DNA of 64,000 nucleotides from Candolleomyces eurysporus (Eukaryota; Basidiomycota; Agaricomycetes; Agaricales; Psathyrellaceae). The DNA lies in the NCBI GenBank assembly GCA_027579435.1, contig JANBPK010000811.1, forward strand, positions 1-64,000, written 5' to 3'. Every line of letters starts with the position of its first letter. Positions within the stretch are counted from its first letter, which is position 1. The position numbers and the translations under genes are program-made. Below, in pieces: positions 48,811 to 59,371 of the stretch. Below the pieces are notes generated by a model. It was not told the DNA's origin. It searched no databases and saw only the letters and a program-made list of their open reading frames with translations.

Positions 48811-48950
48811 GCTTACATAGATTAATACTTATCACATGTATTGTAGCTTTGACCCCTACCCTTCACCGGGCTTGGTCAATCAATCAAAGATGGGCAAGGC
48901 AGAGTGAGTCGCGCGCGCGAGAAATCCCTGCCTGGCAGTTCCCGCCAACC
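48590..48950 (+). repeat. Inverted arm, right copy
   Basis: Partner of 47381-47740. It contains the 3' coding end of the integrase remnant and ends at CAGTTCCCGCCAACC. Confidence 0.88.
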
Positions 48951-50167
48951 ATAATGAGGGCTCGGCTCAGATCAGGACCGGCGAGCAGCTCACAGACCCG
49001 GTCGACTGTGCACCAGCCTCCACTCCCTTCTGGTGAAGATGCTGTTGCAGACACAGCACCAGCTCAGAGTAGTAGTGTCTGTCATATTGATCGATTATGC
49101 ATCCAGCTGATGGGCTTTTGACTTCCGCAGAACGTAGCTTTGTCCAGGAGGCGGATCGCACAGCAGCGCAATTACCTCCATTACATCAAAGGTCGCTAGC
49201 ACAAGAAGGTGAGCTTCTGTCCGGAGGGGAGCGCACGAATGGCATTGACTGGCTGCAACAGACAAACACGATCCTTCAACTCTCCAAATACCGACCCATA
49301 CCACCTCTGCAGCTCAAATTCATGCAAGTTCATAGGTATATCAGTTCAGGGCAGTACTTCAACCACAAATTGGAGTTGTATCATGTTCAAATCTTGTGAC
49401 GTAAGCTTGGCCACAGACTCACATCTGTGTCAAATTTTGTGATACTCTTGTTGCCATAACTAGCGCCGCAGCGGCGCCGCTACAATCAAATTGCACCTTC
49501 GGCTATCCGGCATCGTGCAACTGCCCACCATAGGAAAACATTGCAGGATTGCATGTTCGTCGCAATNAAAAAAATCCAGAGAAAAATTTCTGTCTATAGC
49601 CATAGAGTTTGAGAGTGACCAGCCAACGATGTGGGTCCCATTATTCCTGTCCTTGCCGGACGCATGTATTCATCGGCATTGATAAGATCGATCGACGAAA
49701 GCAGCTATCCATATTAGTAGGGATGATGACATCGATCGACGAAACGCAGCTATCTATATTGCAGTAGGGATGAAGGCTGCTGAGCGCTGGATTCTGGGGG
49801 AAGGGGTTTCTGGGTTGGTTACGTGGCTGACCCAGCAGAGCGCCTTTGCAGAGGTTTATTCTAAGGGTAGGAATGCGGATATCCTAATTTTTGGAAGATG
49901 TGGTGTATGTCCCTCTCTTAGAACATGAGTCCTGAGAGAATCAAGCTTTTTAGAAGGCATTTAAGCGCCAGGATGTTTGACAGCTCGGGTTCTGCATCAT
50001 TGAACTTCCATGATAATTGATGGCTTCGTCAAATGCAACCATGTAGCTCGCGAGGAAGGCGCTGCAGAACTCATTTACTGTTTACTTTCCCCTTTCCATC
50101 CTTAACATCCCCTACTCACTCTAGTGCCCTCATACCCCAACTCTACGCCATTATTCTGAAGCAGGGA
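48951..50167. other. Intergenic with small repeats
   Basis: No gene supported. Contains a GC-rich palindrome (GCGGCGCCGC core) near 49470, an N before an A run at 49567, the tandem repeat listed next, and the 5' flank of GH5_9 copy C. Confidence 0.4.
49687..49778 (+). repeat. Two tandem copies of a 44-48 bp unit
   Basis: Unit begins ATCGATCGACGAAA, continues GCAGCTATC and TATATT (first copy CATATT), and ends AGTAGGGATGA. The first copy is 49687-49730 and the second 49731-49778, with a few indels. Confidence 0.75.
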
Positions 50168-52831
50168 ATGCGTACACAGAGCTCCGAAAACGGACCCACA
50201 GAGGTCCATCATGTGTCCTCCGAATCACCCACCATGGTCATAGACCGCGATCTTCCACCACCCTACCAGGTTGCAGAAAGTTCGGGTGCGTGAGGGTCTT
50301 TCAGAATGTCGTTTCTGTCTGCAGTGTCTAAAATTCTATACGGCTACAAGCCACATCGACTAGCCCGAACAGGCACGAAGATGGAGACTCTTCTAATGAG
50401 AGTCTTACTTCGTCCCAGAACGAACCGCCCCAGGAAGGTGTCATCATCTCCGAGTCGGGAAGCGTCAGACAACAATATCAATTGTTTTGTCACCTCCCGA
50501 GAACGAGAACCCCGGTTTCATTATATCGAACAAGAAGAAACATCGGCTCGGACGTTCCAATCGAAGCTATCGTATCTTTGGGCCCATTGCTTTTATCGTT
50601 GTCGCACTTTCAATTGTATTGCCTGTCTGCCTCCTATTGGTCAGGAGAGAGTCACAGCACCGGGACAGGCTCCAGTCACCGGTGGAAACATCAACATNGG
50701 GGGGGTAACGGCTCAAGGGTTATAGCAGAGGACGGTTCGGAGTTTACTTACTTGAACCCCTTCGGTGGTTACTGTACGCTGTCATACATGCTGCTTGGTT
50801 TACTGATGCTGATATGCGACACTTCATAAGGGGTCCACAATCCTGATAGCCCGTACAATGATGATGCACAAGCAAACTCCTGGACTCCGCCGCTTAACAC
50901 GTCTTGGAACTTTACAAGCAACCGAATTCACGGGTATGTACCTCCCCTTCCCAATATCAATGTTTGCTACTAACCCCCTCCCCTCTCTCTCAGGGTCAAT
51001 CTGGCAGGCTTATTTGTTCTGGAACCATTCATTTCTCCGTCCCTTTTCCGACGTTATCCCCAGGCAATTGATGAATGGAGCCTCAGCGTTGCTGTGAGCA
51101 CCGATTTAGCAAATGGTGGTCTTGACCAAATCGAAGAACACTATAAAACCTTCATTGTAAGTCTTGTCGGATCTGACTCCTCGCGTTTCTGACGTGATCC
51201 TTCTTAGACAGAGAAAGATATTGCTGAGATTGCGGGAGCTGGACTGACATGGGTCCGATTACCTATCGGGTTCTGGGCGATTGAGACATTCCCCGGAGAG
51301 CCATTCCTTCAGAAAGCAAGTTGGAAGTGGGTCATTTGAGTTACCTCCACGGTTTCGGGCTGCTAACGTCTTTGAACATGTAGCTACATTGTCCGCATCT
51401 TTCAATGGTGCAGAAAGTACGGCTTGCGCGTCAATCTTGTCTTGAACGCGGTGCCTGGTTCACAAAATGGTGAGTTTGACTGTCCTGAGCTCATAATATA
51501 ACAAATGAAAGGTCTTGAACTCGTCTTTCTGTAGGGTTCAATCATGGAGGGAAGACCGAGTCTGTCAACTTCCTCAATGGGGTCATGGGCATGGCAAATG
51601 CTCAAAGGACAATGTATTATATTCGAGTGCTGACCGAATTCATATCCCAGCCCGAATGGGTAAACGTCGTTCCAATGTTCAGCATCTTGAACCAACCTCG
51701 ATCGGAGTTGATTGGCATAGACCAATTGCGTAGCTTGTCAGTGTTTTGACTTGAGGATGAATTGACGGCAAACGGTTGAATTTTCTCCCTTTAGCTACGT
51801 CGAAGCATACAGAACAATCCGTGGCATTACGGGATTTGGCAAAGGGATGGGCCCTTTTGTTGTGATTGATAGTGGATCTCAAGATTTTCCTGTCTTTAAC
51901 GGGTTCATGAATGGGGCGGATAGGGTTGCAATCGAGAAACACATCTCAATAACACCTGTAGAAGTGACTACAGAGGTGGTTTGTGCTCTTTCCACATCTA
52001 TGGACGAAAGGTGAGTGTCCTTTCTACCCTTCTACGTTTGGTATCAGTGTGGTTGAGATTGCGCTGCTTCATTTTCAGTCGCTCAAGTAGTGGAGTTACA
52101 GTTGCCGCAAAATTCTGTCCGGCGATTTCGGATTGCGGGCTTTTTGTGAACGGAGTCGGCGGCAGGGCAAGATGGGAAGGTGACTGTACCTTCTGGGAGA
52201 ACTCCAAAAATTGGAGTTTGGGCCGGAAAGATGAAGTTAAGCGACTTGTGTCAGCTCAAATGGATGCATTGGGAGATTATTTCTTCTATACGTGGAAGGT
52301 TTGTACTACTCGATATTCCTCACTGCGTTTACCTTCAGTCTAACTTTCGCTGCTTTGGAATCCTTCGTCCAGATTGGACAGTCAGCAAAGGGACAAGTTG
52401 AAGCGCCGCTCTGGTCATACCAGCTTGGACTTCAGGAAGGTTGGCTGCCCGATGACCCTCGAAATGCACTTGGATCGTGCAGGGGCATCGCGGGATCCCA
52501 CAATCCAACCTGGAATAGCACATACTCCCCCTGGATGATTGGAGGTGGAGAAGCTCTCGTCGCTACCGACAATGCCGCATACCGTTGGCCCCCTGCGTCA
52601 ATATCGAACACAGGAGCAGCCACACCAACAGCAGTTTTACCAACTTATACTGCGACGGGAAGTCCAATTGCTCTCCCGGCTCCAACGTTCACCGATACGA
52701 CGGGAAACGTGATCGCTCCCAGTCGTGAATTACGAATAGACAATGTGCCTGGCCCAACCCAAGTAGCAGGATGTGGCTATCCGGACGCCTGGAACGCACT
52801 CAACGTTGATTTCATACAGGTCTGTAAATGA
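50168..52831 (+). CDS. Membrane-anchored GH5_9 glucanase-like protein C (both catalytic Glu lost)
   Basis: Starts MRTQSSENGPTEVHHVSSES, then MVIDRDLPPPYQVAE (PPPY at 50255-50266), clearly the counterpart of copy B, including the same first donor context (G|GTGCGTGAG) and LRVGKRQ in the second exon. TM helix IFGPIAFIVVALSIVLPVCL. Removing the N at 50698 joins it in frame to GGNGSRVIAEDGSEFTY. Fold blocks follow: DEWSLSVAVSTD, TWVRLPIGFWAIETFPG, MGMANAQRTMYYIRVL. The acid/base block is SILNQP (Glu to Gln, CAA at 51693-51695) and the nucleophile block VTVAAKFCPA (Glu to Lys, AAA at 52111-52113). The LDLH His is Asn. Frames and splice sites remain open over about 700 codons to CGYPDAWNALNVDFIQVCK-stop. 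Hydrolysis by the GH5 mechanism should be impossible; a retained binding role is the likeliest reading. Confidence 0.83.
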
Positions 52832-54729
52832 GAATTTGCATTCACCATTCGTGATGATCTTTGGATACTATTACAACCTTTCCGCTGGACAAAATGGTGT
52901 ACCTATATTCATTTCTTGAGCACAAAAAGGATAGTTTGTACAGTAGTTGAAATGCGTCGATGATCTACTTTACTCTCAAGTCACTATCGATTGGTCCTTC
53001 CACCTTTTTCGGCAGGCAGATCCACGAGTTAAGGCCATTTTGAAGAGCAATATGACGATGCCCTTTACGCCATGTTTGCGGGTTGTATCTTCTCAGAAGC
53101 GGGACAGAAAGCCTTCTCCTAACGTCTCCTCAACCTCGATCGAAGCGTACAAAAAAAGTCTTGCATCTGTGGTGGCTTCTCGAGCAAGAGCTGTCGTGCA
53201 AAATATTCAGCAGGATCACGTCAGTGAATGGCGACGCGCACAGGAGTATCTCTATCTCCTATCTGATTGTGTCCATCACTTGAGACAAGCGACACCGGCT
53301 CTCTGGGGCTTATTCAAGCGCTACAGGTTCATCTACGAACACACCAGTGCCGGGTGTGGCAACGTGGATCAAAAGGTGAAATGTCTTGCCGCAGAGCGTG
53401 GTGGCTTCGGCCATTTCGGCGGATTCGGCTTGCTCTCGAACAACGTTTGGCTCGGGGGTACCTGGAGATTGGGAAAAGCATGATGAGCGTCGATTTCACT
53501 TCAAGGGCGTGGCTATGCTACAAATTGCGTCCTTCAGAGTCAAAATTGTTGTAGGGTTTGGGGGTGATCATGGAATCCACCAAAGATTTCGAAGGGATGG
53601 GCAGGAGAAACAGTAAATTCCGTCGTTTGGAGAAGTTTTGTGGAGCTATCGACCTCCAATGACCCTAGTGTTCTTCTCGGTTGAGTCGTAGAGGACGCCC
53701 TGACGGACATCTATGGAGGAGTTGAATGGGATGGACGGTACTTTTCGTTGTTCAACGATCGCAGACCTTCGTTCGAATGAGAGCAGTAGTGACACTCTTC
53801 AACAAAGCGGCCAGGTTAGTCCGCATAGCAATGAAAAGTGTTCAATAATGCAAAATGTTTAAGACTGGCTCGAAACTCTGGAGCAGAGCTGCTCCTGTGT
53901 TTATAACTTGGGACTTGCTGGTCGGAGGTTACCTTGGCACCCCATGGGTTTGTGTGGCGAACAGATGAGAATGAGAGGACATTAATGTGGAGGTTGAATG
54001 AGGGGAAATGTTCAAATCTAAGGCGATCTCTTCGACTCTGTCTGTAACATTACTGCCCTCCAAGTTTGCGATGACGTCAGAGGTGGTTGACTGTTCGTGA
54101 CGGTTGCCGCTCTCTTTGATATGGCTATCCTTCCGACGGCTCACTCCGCATTCAAATACTTCAAGTAATGTCAAGAAGTCATCTTCAAACTTTACTCAAT
54201 TCAGGATGTTGCTTCTCGAACGAGGTGAGATTCGGAGAAAACTTTGAGAGTCATCTGACCAAACCAAGAGATTCTTTCTTCCTTGTGGTTTGAGAATCGA
54301 ACCCCTTCTCGCGTGAACGCTGCGGTCGTTAAGGGGTGAGCAGGTCACTGATAACATACAAGGAACACGAGAAGACGGGGAAGAAGTCCTTCATTCGCCA
54401 GAAGTTGGACATCTACGCCGCCTTGGAGATCCGAGCTCAGCGCGGGATGACTTCGAGAAGTCACGATAGGTACACTTGGGAAATTAATGGCATACACAAT
54501 AGTGCCTCAGGGACATACGGCAGTGAAGTATCGTTTTTCCTAGTGCTTCTCTCTCCGCAGGATATCCGATAGGAATCTCCACAAGCTGAAGGTCAATGCC
54601 AACGAGAGTGGGAGATCCGAGCACATCGCGCGGTCTCTAGATAAGCGCTCGCTGAACGACAACTTCTACTTGCCAAGGGCTTCAATATCACTTTGTAGGG
54701 TAAGTGACAAGCGTCGGGTCTGGACTACA
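52832..54729. other. Intergenic with one open frame of uncertain status
   Basis: A 178-codon plus-strand frame at 52947-53483 (with an internal Met giving MTMPFTPCLRVVSSQKRDRK) has a helical, basic middle (AYKKSLASVVASRARAVVQN) but no recognisable domain and no supporting introns. Another at 54336-54572 is similarly anonymous. Neither is called as a gene. Confidence 0.35.
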
Positions 54730-54735
54730 TATAAA
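54730..54735 (+). promoter_or_regulatory. TATA box of the subtilase gene
   Basis: TATAAA, about 72 bp before the start codon; the N at 54777 lies between them beside an eight-T run. Confidence 0.5.
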
Positions 54736-54806
54736 AGAGGGAATTTTATATTCCTTGAAAGATCGGCCAAAGGTTGNTTTTTTTCCCCCGCTTCGCCTTT
54801 TCACCG

Positions 54807-56808
54807 ATGAGAACCTGCATTGCGCCTCTCGTCACCGTAGCAGCTCTCCTTCAATTCTGTGGCGGCAGTCCAAATACGCTTGGCTCTGCTAACGCTGGGA
54901 GGGTAGTCATTACGCTCAAAGATGACGTCCCTCGCTCGTCTTTCTTCGCGAAATTCAACAAGGATAACCTTCAACGAGTAACGACCGAATGGGATTCCAT
55001 TAACGGATTTTCCGGTAAGCCTGTTGATCTTTCAAGCATTAATCATCCTTTGACGATGCCTCATCCTCGGACCACTAGGTCGNTTTTGACGAAGCGACCC
55101 TGTCAATCCTACGGAGCTCACCAGAGGTCTTGTCGATCGAAGAAGACGGTATCTACCAGGCGACTGATCTCGTGACTCAGCACAACGCAACCTGGGGTTT
55201 ATCGAGGCTGAGTTCTCCGGAGAGACTCCAGCAACAGACTACAAGGTATGTGAGCCCGTCGATATATATTGCTCCCAAACACTGAAACACCACTCTCGTT
55301 GAAGCTGGACCAACTATTCATACACCTATGATGACTCGGCCGGGCGTGGGGTCGATATCTATCTCTTAGGTTTGCCCTGCAGTCCCTTTCATGTGTCCCT
55401 GAGGTCACTGACATTGAACATTGAATGGAATCGAAGATACTGGTATTCGCACGACTCACGTTAGTCGCCCATCGGATACGTGTAACTTCTCGCTGACCGT
55501 TCAATAGAGCCAGTTTGGTGGCCGCGCTCGCTGGGGAGCCACGTTTGGGGGATACCCGTACGCTTTGTCCTCTAATAGTCTCATTTGGAGCGAGTCTGAG
55601 GCCTTTAAAATGCCCAATCAAGGTCTACCGATGGTCATGGGCATGGTACAAGTATGGCGTGAGTATAACTTCCCGATGCTGGAGATCATAATTTGACTAT
55701 GCTCACGTCGACCGCAGAGCCATTGCTGCTGGATCCCAATTTGGTGTCGCAAAGGCATGCACGGCTCAATTCAGCTTGTTTTCGTCAGCTTCTCACTATA
55801 GGTCCTTGCAGGCAGCATCTATCATCGCAGTCAGAGTGTTGAATGATACGGGGTCGGGAACTCTGAACGACATGTGAGTTTGAATGTGTTCTCTTGACCG
55901 CAGAATCACAGCTCAAATGGCCGAAAGCGTCTCGGGACTCAACTGGGTCCATCAGCAGCACAGGGCCTCCGGCAGACCGTCAGTCGTGGCATTACCTCTT
56001 GCCGGAGGAGCCTCTACGGCGTTAGATAACGCGGTAGTCACTGTAAGTGTTTTTCTCTAGTCGGAACGAGATAGAATCTCATTTTTTCTTGGCTATTAGT
56101 TAACAAACAATGGGATTCACGTCGTGGTAAGTACAAATTTCGGGGTCGGCGAACATCCGTTTTCATATTGATTGAACCTCCTGCTAGGTCGCAGCTGGTA
56201 ATCAGAATACCAGTATATCGAATATATCTCCCGCTCGTGTACCATCTGTTATCTCCGTTGGTTCGACTACGATCGCCGATGCAAGAGTGGGAACATCAAA
56301 CTATGGAAATGTGACGACCCATGCGCCCGGACAGAATATCATCAGTGCTTGGAACACGAACAACTCGGTAAGTTGTCACCGTGCAATCAAAATCATGGAA
56401 GAATGTTGATCTGGAGAACTAGGCGACGAGTACGATCTCGGGAACCTCAGCTGTATGTTTGTCCCTTTCGTAATTGTGCGATTGGGCACTCATGTGTTGA
56501 ACGCGACTGAACGACGCAGTCCACGGCATACGTCGCTGGTACCGTCGCGTACTTTATAGCTTACGTTGGCAACCTGTCTCCAGCTGCAATGACTGCCAAG
56601 GTCATAGAAGATAGTTTGATCGGTTATATTTCTGGAATGCGTAAGTCAAGAATTTACTTACATCGCGACTGCTTATCATTCACTCATGGGACCCGACTGC
56701 AACGAATATCACCCTTATTGATTAGCGCAAGGCACGCCTAACCGACTGTTCACAAATTCGTATCCTTGTACGTTGGGAGCCGGGAGTGGGCTTCGGATTT
56801 GCATTTGA
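54807..56808 (+). CDS. Secreted subtilisin-like serine protease (S8A, proteinase K type)
   Basis: Starts MRTCIAPLVTVAALLQFCGG (signal peptide). An I9-type propeptide follows (GRVVITLKDDVPRSSFFAKF, then TTEWDSINGFSG; the N at 55083 must be dropped to read RFDEATLSILRSSPEVLSIE). The mature enzyme starts after WGLSRLSS. The catalytic triad is visible: Asp in DIYLLDTGIRTTHSQFGG, His in DGHGHGTSMA, Ser in SGTSA-STAYVAG, with the oxyanion Asn in VAAGNQN. The protein ends LGAGSGLRICI, close to the expected subtilase end. Around ten short introns, nearly all GT-AG. The one at 55755-55811 has a GC donor (AAG|GCATGC) and joins VAK to AASIIAVRVLND exactly as the family requires. Complete and apparently functional. 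It lies between GH5_9 copies C and D. Confidence 0.87.
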
Positions 56809-57184
56809 TGGGATATGAGTATGAATGTTCAATCTTTGCTGCGTTGTATACAGTATGGCATGTACTTTCTTCGTCCATCTACAAGCATGATTATCTTCAG
56901 CTGAGAGCTCAATCGGGCTAGACTTGGTGCATTATCCATCGGCGGATGGCGGATCACCCTAGAATCCGGACCGAAGTAGGGTTCGCGGCGTTCCTGTCAA
57001 GACATCACTGTCATGCCGTATCCAATTTATTTGAATGAGGGTGCCTGGAGGCTTGCTGAACCTTATTTTCTTTCTTCCTTTTCTTCTCCCCTTTCCCATT
57101 CTTCTTCCTTTGCTGCTTTTTGACATTTTCTTTGTTATTGCTTTCGCCTCAGCTCTCTGCCCCTGAGGCCATCCGCTATGTACC
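56809..57184. other. Intergenic
   Basis: 3' flank of the subtilase and 5' flank of the methyltransferase; a long pyrimidine-rich run (57060-57150) precedes the latter, a common feature of fungal promoters. Confidence 0.4.
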
Positions 57185-58948
57185 ATGTCTTACGACCCAT
57201 GGTACTTCTCGGACTCGGATTCTGAAGACGAATGGTACAGAGATTCTCCAGAACCAGAATCCTATGAAGAGTACGACACAGAGGATCAGGAAGAGGTGGA
57301 GCAAGACCAGGATGGCAACGGATCCTCAGAATTCGAAGACGAAGATGAGGGTGGGGACGAGGAGGAGACCGACGAACAATCAGATTACGAAGCAGAATAC
57401 GGCTCAGAAACTGAAGACGGATCCTTCTCAGACCCTCCTTCAGGTAGCGAACGAGAATCTGCTGTGTCCTTCCCGCGATTTAGCGCCTCTGGAACGGTCA
57501 CAGGCTCCTCAGCTACGTCATACACCCACAACCCGTCTGAGGTTCCATCTGAATCCCAAGGATCGAGTATGGACACCGACGAGATTAGTACGGTAGATGT
57601 GAACGAGGATATTGCAAGAGAATTGGTGAAGGAGGAATTTGGGCGTACAGTATCGAATTATTCGGCGGTTTATAGATTACCGTTGGACGAAGAAGAGAGG
57701 GAGAGGTTGAGTGAGTGCTGGCTTCTACGCCTTTCAGGTCAACGCTGATGAATTATTCGCACCTTTGGTAGGAAAGCAGCATCAAATGTTCATTGGTGTG
57801 ATGGGAGGCAAGTATCCACCTCCGATGGGCCCGATATTGCAGGGTAGCACGACGCAGGGGGAGAAGAGGGTACTTGATTTGGGGGCAGGGAGCGGGTGCT
57901 GGTATGTGTGCTAACCCAAGCTGCTGCTTCATTTGTGACGAACTCATACGTTTTCAGGATCAAGGATGTTGCCACGGACTTTCCCTTGAGTGACTGCGTC
58001 GCAGTGGACTTGGCACCTCTGTCGGAGTGCGTCTTTTCTCTCTACCAACCCCGTGTTAGTAGCTAACGAAGAATACGTACGCGTCATTTGGCTGTAGTCG
58101 CGAGAACATGCCCCCGAATGTGAGGCAAGTAAATCAGGCTGTAACCTACGATGTGGACGTTCGCTCACTTCCTCGACCACAGATCTGAAATAGACGATAT
58201 CAACTACGGCTTATCCCACTTCTACGACTCATTCGACGTCGTCCATGTCCGTCTCCTCGCAATGGGGGTACGTATTCACCCTTCTTCAGTTACTACTGCT
58301 GCTTTCTACCCTCAGCTCGACTCTCAAATTACCCATGACTGACCGCTGGTGCCAATTCCTGCACTTCCACTATCCCATCCAGATCCATGACTACCGTGAA
58401 ATGGTACACGAGATTAGCCGAGTCCTACGACCTGGCGGACTAGTCGAGTTCTTCCAAAGCGACTACTTAGGATACGACGCCAACTTCCAGCCTGTCGGCC
58501 CCATAGACCTAACACGTATCCAACCGCCCTGGTGGCCTCTCTTTCTAACACATGTCGGGGACGCCGTGAAAAATAGAGGGTGTGATGTTACGATTGCGGA
58601 GAATACTGAGGGGTGGGTTAGGGAGACGGGAGCTTTCGAGAACATTGTGAGTAGGAAGGTGTGGCTGCCTGTTGTGCCGGGCCCAGAGCCAGTATTTGAT
58701 GAGTTCATTAATGCGGCCGTTCGAGCCGATATTATGGTGAGTTTCTACCTTTATTTTTGGCAACTGTTACAAGCGTTGATTCAATTGTTTCATAGGTATT
58801 TTTACGGTCGACGAGACCCCTTCTCCTGGGAAATGGGCTCCCAGAGTATGTGGTAGACATCCTGGAACATAACACCGCCAGAGAGTTAAATGAGTCTGAT
58901 GACCCTCAGTATATATGTGTATTCCACGTGTATGCAACCAAGATATAA
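57185..58948 (+). CDS. LaeA-like class I SAM methyltransferase with acidic N-terminal region
   Basis: Starts MSYDPWYFSDSDSEDEWYRD. The first about 75 residues are extremely rich in Asp/Glu, followed by a Ser-rich linker. After the first intron comes the methyltransferase fold: GEKRVLDLGAGSGCW (motif I, SAM binding), ATDFPLSDCVAVDLAPLS (motif II), SFDVVHVRLLAMG, HEISRVLRPGGLVEFFQSD (post-motif), and PPWWPLFLTHVGDAVKNRGC. The C-terminal exon ends HVYATKI. This is the usual order of Tam/LaeA-type methyltransferases in Agaricomycetes, a greatly expanded family. Members related to LaeA regulate secondary metabolism in Ascomycota, but substrate and role are unknown here. Five to six introns, GT-AG where examined. 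The acidic region could mediate nuclear or chromatin binding (inference). Confidence 0.85.
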
Positions 58949-59371
58949 ATAGGACAGAGAGAGTGTAAAATATCATAAGGCGGCCTTTGTCACGCATAAC
59001 ACTGAGGTTATTACTTAAAATGGTCAAAAACAGGGCCAGAAATTTGGCCTTGCAGGGCCCCAGCGCGTAACGCGCCGCCCATTGCCTATTTCGCAGATGT
59101 GCGAGACAACGCCCCAAATCTCGTTGCCTTCATTTCCCACACACAGTATACTTGGAGCTAAAGCATACGTACGGACCATGTACCCATCATCAAGCTGAAA
59201 CGAAACTGATGATGGTCTGGGTCTGAAAGCGCCGAAAGCTGGTCCATAGTCTCTCATAATTTGCTCCTTTCACTCATCTCGTACTTACCCACCTCAGTCT
59301 GCTGCCTGCTTTAAGTAGCCCCTTGGTGTCGACGCGAATTCCAAGACCGCACTTCAAATCCATGTCGGAGA
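58949..59371. other. Intergenic
   Basis: 5' flank of GH5_9 copy D; no gene supported. Confidence 0.4.

Noticed and set aside
54280..54320. Possible tRNA B-box on the minus strand (GGGGTTCGATTCTC)
   Set aside because: Flanking bases do not form a five-pair T stem, and no acceptor or anticodon arm could be folded.
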